Source of the DNA: Saccharopolyspora soli
Lineage (GTDB): Bacteria; Actinomycetota; Actinomycetes; Mycobacteriales; Pseudonocardiaceae
NCBI RefSeq assembly: GCF_022678645.1
Contig: NZ_JALBWV010000016.1
Location: forward strand, 87,915 to 151,914
DNA: 64,000 nt
Direction of reading: 5' to 3'
Positions 37,239 to 46,000 of this stretch are shown piece after piece (position 1 is the stretch's first letter; every line of letters starts with the position of its first letter). The position numbers and the translations under genes are program-made. A model generated the notes under the pieces. That model searched no databases. It saw only the letters and a list, made by a program, of their open reading frames with translations, and had not been told where the DNA came from.

Positions 37239-38272
37239 CGCTGGGCACCCGCCAGGTCGGACACCTGCGCCAGCACTTCGGAGTCCACGGCCACGCCATC
37301 GCGCAACTGCCGGTGGTAGCGCGCGAGCTCCAGCTCTCCCGGCAGGCGCACGGGCTGCGCCGGGTCCGCGGCCGGGGTGCTGCGCAGAATCCCGGCGAAG
37401 TCCGCCATCCGCTCGTCCAGCGTCGCGGCGGGCAGCAGCTTCGAGGTGTCGATCAGGAAGAACACGTGCCCGAGGTTCTGCGGGCGCTCCGGGTCCTCGC
37501 TCCACGAGCTGATGCGCGTGAGGTATCCCGCTCCCGACAGCAGTCCCGCGTACAGGTCGACCATCACGGACAGCCCGTACCCCTTGTGCCCGCCGAGCGG
37601 CTGGAGGAACCCGTCGAGCGCGGCGGTCGGGTCGCTGGTCGGCCGCCCGTCCCGGTCGGTGGCCCAGGTGTCCGGAATGGACTGCCCGGCTGCGGCGGCT
37701 GCTCGGATCTTCGCCCGAGCCGCGACGCTCATCGCGATGTCCAGCAGCACCGGGTCACCCGCCGCAGCGGGCACCCCGATCCCGAGCGGGTTGTTGCCCA
37801 GCCGGGCCTCCCGCCCGCCCCACGGCGCGATCGTGGTGGTCGCGTTGCTGGCGATGATGGCCGCGAAACCCTGCTCCGCAGCCCGGAACAGGTACGGCAT
37901 CACCGGTCCGAAGTGGTTGCTGCCGCGCACGAAAGCCGCCCCCAGACCGGTCTCGCGGGCTCCGACCAGCGCTGCGTCGAGCGCGTGCGAGCCGACGAGC
38001 GGGCCGATGCCGTTGGCACCGTCCACTCGGGACAACGCCGGGGTGACCTGTGCGACCACCACCTTCGCGGCGACATCGACGCCGCCGAGACGCGCGCGAT
38101 CGAGGTACTGCGCAATCCTGGCCACCCCGTGCGTGCGGATGCCGAAGAGGTCCGCGAGCACCAGCACATCAGCGGCCCGCCTGGCGTCCTCTTCGGACAT
38201 GCCCCCGGCCACCAGCGCCAAGCCCGCCAGCGCGCGCAGCCGGTCGGCCGTGATTCGGGTGTCGCCGGTCAT
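37235..38272 (-). CDS. Ldh2/malate-ureidoglycolate dehydrogenase family oxidoreductase
   Basis: NAD(P)-dependent dehydrogenase of the type II malate/lactate dehydrogenase family, 345 residues. Visible blocks are LADLFGIRTHGVARI near residue 40, VRGSNHFGPVMPYLFRAAEQG near 110 with the catalytic His, NPLGIGVPA and GGHKGYGLSVMVDLYAGLLSG near 225. The family oxidises or reduces 2-hydroxy/2-oxo acids (malate, ureidoglycolate, sulfolactate, diketogulonate). ATG at 38272 with an AAGGAAA SD, overlapping the upstream stop (ATGA). The substrate here should be a 2-hydroxy acid of the same pathway. Confidence 0.88.
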   Translation of the reverse strand: MTGDTRITADRLRALAGLALVAGGMSEEDARRAADVLVLADLFGIRTHGVARIAQYLDRARLGGVDVAAKVVVAQVTPALSRVDGANGIGPLVGSHALDAALVGARETGLGAAFVRGSNHFGPVMPYLFRAAEQGFAAIIASNATTTIAPWGGREARLGNNPLGIGVPAAAGDPVLLDIAMSVAARAKIRAAAAAGQSIPDTWATDRDGRPTSDPTAALDGFLQPLGGHKGYGLSVMVDLYAGLLSGAGYLTRISSWSEDPERPQNLGHVFFLIDTSKLLPAATLDERMADFAGILRSTPAADPAQPVRLPGELELARYHRQLRDGVAVDSEVLAQVSDLAGAQR

Positions 38273-39024
38273 TGATTTCCTTCCGGGTCGGTCAGGTCGA
38301 AGTGCGTGGTGGCGGCGAGGTCTTCGCCGAACCACGAGCGGATTCCGGCGGCGCGCTCGCCGACGTATTCGGGACCAGGCGCCCGCCAGCGCATGGGCAC
38401 GTCGTGACCGGGCACGAGAAGGGTGTCCGGGTACTCGCGCCACAGGTCGAGGATCTTCCGCACGGAGGCCCGGCTCACTTCGCGGTCGAGGGTCATGTCG
38501 ACATCGCCACCGAGCAATTCGGCCCGGTTCTTCGCCGCGTCCCCGCTGAACAGCACCGTGTCGTCGGCATCGCGGACGCGGTAGACGACCGAGCCCGGCG
38601 TGTGTCCGGGCGCGAGGAACGCTTCGAGGCCGGGCAGGATCTCGCCGTCGCCGGTCACGCGCCGCGTCCGCGGGTTGTTCGCCAGGTCCGCGGCGTACAA
38701 CTCGGGCAGCGGGTCGAACGCGGCCTGCCGACTCGCCGCCCAGTCGAGTTCGGCCGCGCCGATCCAGACGGCAGCCGACGGGAACAGCAGGTAGTTCGCC
38801 GCGTGGTCGTAGTGCGCGTGAGTGAGCAGCACATCGGTGACCTCGGCCGGGTCGACGTCGTGCGCGGCGAGCCGTTGTGCGAGCAGCGAGCGCATCCCGA
38901 ACGAGCCGGTGTCGGCCAGCAGGAGCCGCTCGCCGTGGCGGACGAGCGTGACACTGCTCCAACCGAGCCCGCCGTGCTCCGTGCTCTTACCGGGATATCC
39001 CTGGGTGAGCGGCAGAACTTTCAC
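38269..39024 (-). CDS. Metallo-beta-lactamase-fold hydrolase
   Basis: A 251-residue MBL-fold enzyme. Metal ligands are visible in THAHYDHAANY near residue 69, PGHTPGSVVY near 147, FSGDAAKN near 165 and VPGHDVPM near 215. This set is typical of the glyoxalase II/lactonase group (AHL lactonase-like) and not of class B beta-lactamases. The GTG at 39024 overlaps the transporter stop (GTGA). It could hydrolyse a lactone or thioester intermediate, giving the operon a second lactonase-type activity beside the amidohydrolase. Confidence 0.85.
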   Translation of the reverse strand: MKVLPLTQGYPGKSTEHGGLGWSSVTLVRHGERLLLADTGSFGMRSLLAQRLAAHDVDPAEVTDVLLTHAHYDHAANYLLFPSAAVWIGAAELDWAASRQAAFDPLPELYAADLANNPRTRRVTGDGEILPGLEAFLAPGHTPGSVVYRVRDADDTVLFSGDAAKNRAELLGGDVDMTLDREVSRASVRKILDLWREYPDTLLVPGHDVPMRWRAPGPEYVGERAAGIRSWFGEDLAATTHFDLTDPEGNQ

Positions 39025-40358
39025 CGGGCACCGCCTTCCGAAACGACCGCGGCCGGGGCCGCCGCGCTCGGCTCGTCGTGGTCGAACGTGTTCCGCGCCA
39101 GCAGCGCGACGATCGCGGTCACCAGGCCCAGCACGGCGAGGTAGACGCCGAGACCGTAGGGGCCTCCGGTGACGTCGTTCAGCCACACTCCGATGATCGG
39201 GCCCGTGCCGCCGAACACGGCCTGCGCGATGTTGTACGCCAGCGCGCCCGCGGTGACCCGCACCGCTGTCGGGAAGATCTGGCTGATCGCGAGCAGCGCG
39301 GGCAGGGCCAGCAATCCCTTGCACGCGCCGATGATCGCGCTGCCGGTGACGGCGCCGACGCCACCAGCCGACGCGAGCGCCAGCGATGGCACCGCCGCGA
39401 TGGCGACCACCAGCCCCATCAGGCTGAGCGCGCGGCGGAGGCCGAGCCGGTCAGCCACCGGGCCCATCACGAGCGAGCCGACGATGACGAGGACGTTGCT
39501 GACGATGGTCGCGTTGTACGCCTCGTTGCTGCTGAGGTTGCCGACCTTGATCAGGAAGGTCGTCAGGTACGACGTGATCGTGGTGCTCAGCAGGGCATAG
39601 CTGGCCGTGGCGACGATGAACACCACGATCTTGCCCCAGTGCAGGCGCAGGGCGTCCCGCAACGGCGTGGCCGCGGTCTTCGCCTTCGCACGTGCGGCGG
39701 CCAGCATTTCGAACTCCGGGCTCTCCTCGACCTTCGAGCGCAGGTACACCCCGAGCAGGGCCAGCGGCAGGCCGACGAGGAAGAGGATCCGCCAGCCGAA
39801 GGTGTTGTACTGGTCTTCGGTGAGCAGGCTGGAGCACAGGCGCGCCAGCAGCGATCCGCACAGGATGCCGATGAACGTGGTGGCCACGAGCGCGCTCACG
39901 TTGCGGGCGCGCCGGGTGATGGGGCTGTGCTCGAACACGAAGCTGATCGCGCTCGCGTACTCGCCGCCCGCGCCCATCGACTGCGCGAGGCGGCACACCA
40001 GCAGCAGCACCGGCGCGAGGAGACCGATCTGCGCGTAGGTCGGCAGCACGCCCATGAGCGCCGTGCCGAAGCAGGTGAACAGGATCGAGATGGACAGCGC
40101 GCGGCGGCGGCCGAAGCGGTCCCCGATCCAGCCGAACAGGATGCCGCCCACGGGCCGCGCGATGTAGCCGAGCGCGAAGACGGCGTAGGTGTTGAGCAGT
40201 GCGACGGCGGCGTTGTCGCCGGGGAAGAACTTGGCGGCGATGATCGTGGCGACCACCCCGTAGACGCCCCAGTCGTACCACTCGGCGAAGTTGCCAGCCG
40301 ACGCGGCCACGATGGTCCGCGTGCGGCGGGCGCCGGTGAACTCCAGCTCGGTGCTCAT
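39021..40358 (-). CDS. MFS transporter, metabolite:H+ symporter (MHS) family
   Basis: A 445-residue 12-helix transporter. NFAEWYDWGVYGVVA near residue 22, ARPVGGILFGWIGDRFGRRRAL near residues 72-93 and a large cytoplasmic loop are typical of the MHS group (citrate, alpha-ketoglutarate, shikimate, proline/betaine importers). The ATG at 40358 has a GGAAAG SD; a start at 40379 is possible. It lies 37 nt downstream of the dehydrogenase gene. It points to uptake of a carboxylic acid as the operon substrate. Confidence 0.9.
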   Translation of the reverse strand: MSTELEFTGARRTRTIVAASAGNFAEWYDWGVYGVVATIIAAKFFPGDNAAVALLNTYAVFALGYIARPVGGILFGWIGDRFGRRRALSISILFTCFGTALMGVLPTYAQIGLLAPVLLLVCRLAQSMGAGGEYASAISFVFEHSPITRRARNVSALVATTFIGILCGSLLARLCSSLLTEDQYNTFGWRILFLVGLPLALLGVYLRSKVEESPEFEMLAAARAKAKTAATPLRDALRLHWGKIVVFIVATASYALLSTTITSYLTTFLIKVGNLSSNEAYNATIVSNVLVIVGSLVMGPVADRLGLRRALSLMGLVVAIAAVPSLALASAGGVGAVTGSAIIGACKGLLALPALLAISQIFPTAVRVTAGALAYNIAQAVFGGTGPIIGVWLNDVTGGPYGLGVYLAVLGLVTAIVALLARNTFDHDEPSAAAPAAVVSEGGAR

Positions 40359-40395
40359 AACGGGTCTTTCCGTTCTCATCACGGGGAAATGGGGG

Positions 40396-41466
40396 TCAGT
40401 CGATGCGGTCCGCGATCGCCCGCGCGACCGCTTCGGGACCACCCAGCGCGGAACCATCGGGGGCGATCCGGACCTCCCCGGCTTCGAGCGCGGTCGCCAC
40501 GGCAGCGCGGACGAGCCCGGCCTCGGCGGGGTGGCCGACGTGGTCGAGCATCATCGCGGCGGCGAGGACCTGCCCGATCGGGTTGGCCAGGCCCTGCCCG
40601 GCGATCGAGGGGGCACTGCCGTGGATGGGTTCGAAGTAGGCGCTGTCGTCCCCGATGTTTCCCGAGCCGCACAGCGAGATGCCGCCGATGGTCGCGCCGC
40701 CGAGGTCGCTGAGCACGTCACCGAGGAAGTTCTCCATCACCAGCACGTCGAAGTCACCGGGCCGCAGCACCAGGGCCTGCGCAGCGGCGTCGGCGTAGAG
40801 GGTCTCGGTCTCGATGTCCGGGAAATCCGCGGCGACCTCGAAGAAGATCTCGCGGAACAGCGCGTGGCTGCGCAGCACGTTGCTCTTGTCCACGCAGGTC
40901 ACGCGGCGCTTGCCGTCGCTCGGGGCGCCGTTGCGGGCAGCCGCCAGCTCGAATGCGCGTCGGCAGACCCGCAGGGTGCCCTCCCGAGTGGTCATGAGGG
41001 CGTCCGAAACCGCCCACCGGTTGCCCACTCCCTTGCCGCGGGAGGCGTACAGGCCCTCGGTGTTCTCGCGGACGATGACGTAATCGATCCCGCCGGGCTT
41101 CGCGCTGCCGAGCGCGGAGGTGACGCCGGGCAGCAGCAGCGCCGGGCGCACGTTGGCGTAGGCGTCGAGGCCGGTCCGGAGGATGCCGCCGAGCAATCCG
41201 GCCTCCGTGCCGTCCGGGAACCGGACGTCGGGCAGCCCGACCGGTCCCTTGAGCGTCGCCGCGACCCCGGTACGCAGGTACTCCAGGTCTTCGGGCGAAC
41301 ACGCCGCGCCGGTGCGGCGGTAGGTGTCGGCGCCAGCGTCGATCTCGGTGTAGCGGAGCTCGAAGGCGCCCTTCGCGGTCACCGCGCCCAGCACGGTGAG
41401 TGCGGCGTCCACCAGCTCTGGGCCGATGCCGTCTCCGCGGATGACGGCGATGTCATGAACCTGCAC
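40396..41466 (-). CDS. Isocitrate/isopropylmalate-type beta-decarboxylating dehydrogenase
   Basis: A 356-residue NAD(P)-dependent enzyme of the isopropylmalate/tartrate/D-malate dehydrogenase family. IRGDGIGPELVDAAL lies near residue 8, YVIVRENTEGLYASRGKG near 125, CVDKSNVLRS near 177, DVLVMENFLGDVLSDLGG near 225 (metal-binding Asp) and PIHGSAPSIAGQGLANP near 265. The ENTEGLY stretch is nearer tartrate/D-malate dehydrogenases than LeuB. GTG at 41466 with a GGAG SD. First gene of the operon, starting just behind the palindromes at 41495-41537. It would oxidise and decarboxylate a 2-hydroxy di- or tricarboxylate. Confidence 0.88.
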   Translation of the reverse strand: MQVHDIAVIRGDGIGPELVDAALTVLGAVTAKGAFELRYTEIDAGADTYRRTGAACSPEDLEYLRTGVAATLKGPVGLPDVRFPDGTEAGLLGGILRTGLDAYANVRPALLLPGVTSALGSAKPGGIDYVIVRENTEGLYASRGKGVGNRWAVSDALMTTREGTLRVCRRAFELAAARNGAPSDGKRRVTCVDKSNVLRSHALFREIFFEVAADFPDIETETLYADAAAQALVLRPGDFDVLVMENFLGDVLSDLGGATIGGISLCGSGNIGDDSAYFEPIHGSAPSIAGQGLANPIGQVLAAAMMLDHVGHPAEAGLVRAAVATALEAGEVRIAPDGSALGGPEAVARAIADRID

Positions 41467-41494
41467 TAGCGCTCCAGGTTGGAAATCAATACAA

Positions 41495-41537
41495 TCAACA
41501 TTAGAAGTCAATGTTGACTACGGTATCGAGACCGTAG
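41495..41537. promoter_or_regulatory. Paired palindromes upstream of the catabolic operon
   Basis: TCAACATT (41495-41502) is mirrored by AATGTTGA (41510-41517). GTCAATGTTGAC within the same stretch is itself a near-perfect palindrome. Directly next to it CTACGGT (41518-41524) is mirrored by ACCGTAG (41531-41537). The site is 29-71 nt from the operon start and is AT-richer than its surroundings. A lone TCAACA half-site lies just before the regulator gene. Candidate operators for the divergent citrate-synthase-like regulator. Confidence 0.5.
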
Positions 41538-41631
41538 CCACCAGCGAAAAGCCTTGTCAACCCGGAGTTTCCGGTCTGCGACAACAACTCGTCGCGGGCA
41601 GCCGAGTTGGCGATCTCTGAGTCCGTCTTGT

Positions 41632-41800
41632 AAGCGGCGTAGCCGCTTGCGGTGTGGGACTCAGCTGGCACCGCCGCGGGTTCTCAGCGGTCGCCTCGCG
41701 AGGACAGCCACGACGTGGCGAATTGGCTGGCATTCATGATGTCGGGGATCCCACAGCGAGGCGGCCGCTGAGGTTCCGCTACCCGCACCGCTGCGCAAAC
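41632..41800 (+). repeat. Dispersed structured repeat, copy B
   Basis: AAGCGGC-GTA-GCCGCTT hairpin (41632-41648) nested in an outer CTGAGTCC/GGACTCAG stem, then GCACCGCCGCGGGTTCTCAG, a stem CTCAGCGGTCGCCTCGC (41683-41699) with GCGAGGCGGCCGCTGAG (41756-41772), and the tail GTTCCGCTACCCGCACCGCTGCGCAAA. The stem differs from copy A at several bases but pairing is kept. It occupies most of the gap between the operon and its regulator. Confidence 0.75.
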
Positions 41801-41866
41801 CGTGGCTGAAACAATCTCTAGACTCGACGAAAATCAACACTCGGTTTGGGGGAGGGGAGCCAGTCG

Positions 41867-43036
41867 TTGGGCGATCGCGCGGAGGTCTTGTCGATCGCCG
41901 AGGCAGCCGACGTCCTCGGCGTCAAGCAGAGCACGGTTTACGCCTACATCAGCCGTGGTCTGCTGAAGCGTCGGCGGCTGCCCCGAGACCGGCGGAGCTG
42001 GCTGTCCCGCAGCGAGGTCGAGGGCTTCGGGCAGCGCAAGGGCACGCGAACGCTGATCCGCGAGGACGAACCCGCCGAGCAGGAGGCCGTGACCTCCGTG
42101 GCCCGCATCGACGGCGACACCCTGCTCTACCGCGAACGGGACGCCGTCGAACTGGCCCGGACGGTGTCCTACGAAGAGGTGGCCGAACTCCTGTGGGAAC
42201 AGCCTGGCGCGGCCCCCGCGACCGAGCTCGACCCGGAGCTGGTGACCGCGATCCACCGCCTGCAGGACAGCATGCCGCCCACCAGCCTGCCGCTCGACCG
42301 GCTGAAGGTGACGACGATGTTGCTCGGCGCGCGCGACTCGTTCCGGTACGACCTGACCGCGCCTTCGGTGCTCTCGGCCGCGCGCACGCTCGCGCCCGCC
42401 TTCGTGGCGTCCCTCCCGCAGCAGGGCGCGGCCGACGGCCCCGGCCAGTCCATCGCCGACCGGTTGTGGGGTCGGCTCACCGCCGAGCCCGCCACGCCGG
42501 AGGGGATCGCGGTGCTGTCGGCGGCGCTGGTGCTGCTCGCCGACCACGGACTGGGGCCCTCCACGCGAGCCGTCCGCGAAGCGGCGGCCACGGCGGCCGA
42601 TCCTTACTCGGCCGTGCTAGCTGGCATGAGTGTCGCGAGTGGACTCCTGCTGGGCGGCGGCTCGTCCCTCGCGGTGCAGGCATGGCTCGGCGACATCACG
42701 TCACCGGACTCGGTGTCGCGGGTCCTCGAACAGCGCCTCCTGCGCGGCGACCGCCTGTCCGGCTTCGGCCAGCCCCGCTACCGTGGCGCCGATCCCCGCG
42801 CCGCCACCCTGCTCAAGATGCTGGCCGAAGCCCCGGCGGACCGGGAACGCCTGGCCATCGTCGAAGCGGCCACCGACCTCGTCCATCGCCGCCGCAACCT
42901 CGAACCGAACGTCGAGTTCGCCCTCGGCGCCCTGTGCTTCGTCCACGGCATGACCGAGGGCGCGGGCGAGGCCATCTTCGTGATCGCGCGCACCGCTGGC
43001 TGGATCGCCCACGCCGTGGAGACCTACGCCGAGTAG
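41867..43036 (+). CDS. HTH-citrate-synthase-fold pseudoenzyme, probable regulator
   Basis: Residues 5-55 are an excisionase/MerR-like helix-turn-helix (LSIAEAADVLGVKQSTVYAYISRGLLKRRR). From about residue 75 the protein follows the citrate synthase fold, ending FVIARTAGWIAHAVE as real citrate synthases do. The three catalytic positions are changed: the usual GPLHG is LLLGG near residue 260, GFGH is GFGQ near 301, and NVDF is NVEF near 348. It should therefore bind a citrate-like or acyl-CoA ligand rather than catalyse. The TTG at 41867 sits 7 nt after GGGGAG. It is divergent from the five-gene operon, which it most likely controls. Confidence 0.8.
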   Translation: MGDRAEVLSIAEAADVLGVKQSTVYAYISRGLLKRRRLPRDRRSWLSRSEVEGFGQRKGTRTLIREDEPAEQEAVTSVARIDGDTLLYRERDAVELARTVSYEEVAELLWEQPGAAPATELDPELVTAIHRLQDSMPPTSLPLDRLKVTTMLLGARDSFRYDLTAPSVLSAARTLAPAFVASLPQQGAADGPGQSIADRLWGRLTAEPATPEGIAVLSAALVLLADHGLGPSTRAVREAAATAADPYSAVLAGMSVASGLLLGGGSSLAVQAWLGDITSPDSVSRVLEQRLLRGDRLSGFGQPRYRGADPRAATLLKMLAEAPADRERLAIVEAATDLVHRRRNLEPNVEFALGALCFVHGMTEGAGEAIFVIARTAGWIAHAVETYAE

Positions 43037-43060
43037 TTCGCGCGGCGCACCCGCCACTCC

Positions 43061-46000
43061 CTACTGCTGGGAGTCGTCGTCTTCCTCGTTGGGTTCGAAG
43101 CCCTTGACGTCGTTGCGGTCGTCCGAGCTCGGCACGTCGCCCGGCAGCTGGACCGTCTTCGGCGTCGGGCCCGGCGTCCACGTGCCCCAGTGGGTCTCCT
43201 CGTGCACGTCCATCGCCGACTGCGCGGGCAGCGCGTCCGGCTCGTACGGGTCGACCGCGTACAGCGAACCCCAGTCCCGGTGGATGTTGTTCTTCAGGTA
43301 CGTCGGCAGCTCCCGCATGCTGGTCGCCACGTTGAGCCAACCGAACGGCCCGCCCGCGTCCGGCGACGACCAGCCCTGCCCGATGTCGCGCACCTCGGCC
43401 CCGGCCGCCACCCGGAACTTCGGGATCTCGGCGATGCCGTTGTGCACGCCCGGCAGTTGCAGGCACGGGTTCACCAACGCGGCGGTCCACTCCACGAACG
43501 TCGGCTGGTCGCCGACGAAGTCGGTCATGTTCACCAGCTGCGGCGCGCGCGGTGCGCTGACCGCGACCCAGCCGTTCGGGCCCAGCGCGTTGTCGGTGGC
43601 CACCACCCGCATCTTGGTGGCGCCTTCGGACTTGCCGCCGAGGGTGAACCGGAAGTCCCGCCACGCCGGTCCCGGCTGCTGCACCACGTACTTGCGCTCG
43701 GTGATCAGGAAACCGTGGTCGGTGTCGTGGCCGAACTCCAGTGCCACCGAGTTCGCGCCCAGCTCGGAACCGGCCAGCGACAGGACCACCGGCACCTCGC
43801 CGTTGCGCGCCCGCTCCGGCAGGTCGTACCACTGGGTGCGCAGCTCACCGGTGCCGATACCGGCGGCGTCGTAGCTACCCCACACCGGTGCGTTGTCGTT
43901 GCCGAACTGGTGCGGCGGCTTCCAGTCCGGTTCCTCCGGGTCGGAGCCGTCGCCGGGCGGCAGGCCGGGCCGGTTGAACCCGACCATCTTGGCCCGCATG
44001 TACTGGTCGGCGTCCTCCTTGCCCTCCAGCCGCTTGGGCGGGATCCCGATCTCCTTGTCCTCCGACGGCGCAGCCGTGCCCGGCTGGGTGCCGGACACCC
44101 GGAGCATGCCGACCTGCGGGTTGGTCTCGACGTAGACGTAGTCCGACAGCCCGCAGCTGGAACCGACGATCTGCTTGATGTTGTCCGCGCCGAGGCTGTA
44201 GCTGCCCCACTGCTTCTGGATGACCTTGCCGAAGTTGGCCAGCTCGAACAGCACCAGCAGCGCGCACAGGATCGACAGCGGCGCCGTGCCCAGCCGCAAC
44301 GCCCGACTGCGCTTCTCCTCGCGCCCGAAGCGCTCGTCGACCACCTTCGGGTTGTTCTCGTCGATGCGCAGGTGCTCGATGAACGCCACGATCAGCGCGA
44401 TCCCGGCGATGATCAGGAACACCGTGCTCAGGTGGTGTCCGTTGATCTGCGGCGGCATGTTGTACCAGGGCACGCCCCAGCCCGAGACGTACCACCAGGC
44501 GTTCGGCCCGGTCGCGGCGAACGCCAGGATCACCATCAGCATCGCGAAGAACGCCGCGCGGTTGCGTTTGGACCGCAAGACGGTGCTGCTGGTCGCCAGC
44601 GCGGTCAGCGCCGCCAGCGCGCCGCCGAACGCGGCGAAGATGCCGAAGTGGTGGGACCACTTGGTGGGGGTCAGCACGAGCACCACGAACGACAGCGCGG
44701 TGATCGCGAGCAGCCGTCGGCTCGGGCCGAGCGCGGCGCCCCGGATCCGCCCGCGCCGCAGCAGCACCACCGCGCAGGTCGCCAGGCACAGCATCACCAG
44801 CAGCACCGGGAACCGACGGGTCATCGAGCCGTCCGGCGTCTGGCTGAACAGCAGGTTGTACCGGCTGAGCTCCTCGTACCAGCTCTGGCTCGGGCCGATC
44901 TCGGTGCGCAGTTCGGTGGCGTCCATGATCGACTGCCAGGTCTGGTCGGAGAACACCAGCGTCAGGATCACGAACCCGGAAGCCGCGATCGGTGCCAGTA
45001 TCGGCAGCCAACCGAATTCCTGCGCCCGCTTGCGCAGCAGCCGGAACAGCGGCTTCAGCGCGGCGATGTAGGGCAGCACGGACACCATGCCGTGCGGGTT
45101 CGCGCCCACCGACAGCGCCGCGACGACCAGCCCGAGCGCGGCGGGCATCAGCCGTCCGGTGGCCACCGACCGCTCGACCGCGCACAGCGCCAGCAGCGAG
45201 AACAGCACCACGACCGGCTCGGGGCGCAACCCGTTGTTGTAGGGCAGCCAGAACGCCAGGAACACCGCGGCCGCGGCCCAACCGGCGGCGTTGCTGCGCC
45301 GCACCTGCTGGCCGAGCCGGGGCAGCACCTCGCGGCTGATCAACAGCCAGCTGACGATGCCCATCAGCAGCGCGGGCAACCGCACCCACGGCGTCGAAGT
45401 CGAAATCTGCACCCACACCGAATACAGCTCGTAGAACCAGCCGAACGGTGCCTCGGGAACGCCGAACCAGCGGTAGTAGTTGCTGATGTAGCCGAAGCTC
45501 TCGCGGGCCCGCGCGATGTTCAGGATGTAGCCGTCGTCCGAGGTCATCGCGCCGATGACCCACCAGATGAGCAGCGCGCCGATCACCGAGACGTCCCGGA
45601 ACGTCGGCTTCCACCAGCCGCTCGGGATCAGCTTCGGCGGGCGCCGCCCGGCCCGCACGTCCAGCCGCCGCAGGCAGATAACCGAGCCGATGAACGCGGC
45701 CACGGCGAGCACCATCACCGCGATCTTGAGCTCCGTCGCCTGGCTCTCGTAGCGGTTGTCGACGCGGGCCTCGAAGGACAGGCCGCGCACGTCGTCGATG
45801 CCGTCGTTCAGGCTGGAGTAGATGCCGGTCAGCTGCGGGCGCTGGTCGCCGCGCAGGTTCGCCAGCGACTGGTCACCGACGCTGGCAGTGGTGCCGTAGG
45901 CGTCGGAGTGCAGCGACACCGAGCAGTCGCCCGCGGGCAGCGGCACCGTGCCCACCTGCTGGCCCTTGGTCAGCAGCGTCAGGTGGCCGTTGTCGACCTG

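Noticed and set aside
38290..39324. Longer N-terminus for the MBL hydrolase starting at 39324
   Set aside because: The extra 100 codons are the wrong-frame reading of the transporter; the GTG at 39024 overlaps the transporter stop and gives a normal MBL length.
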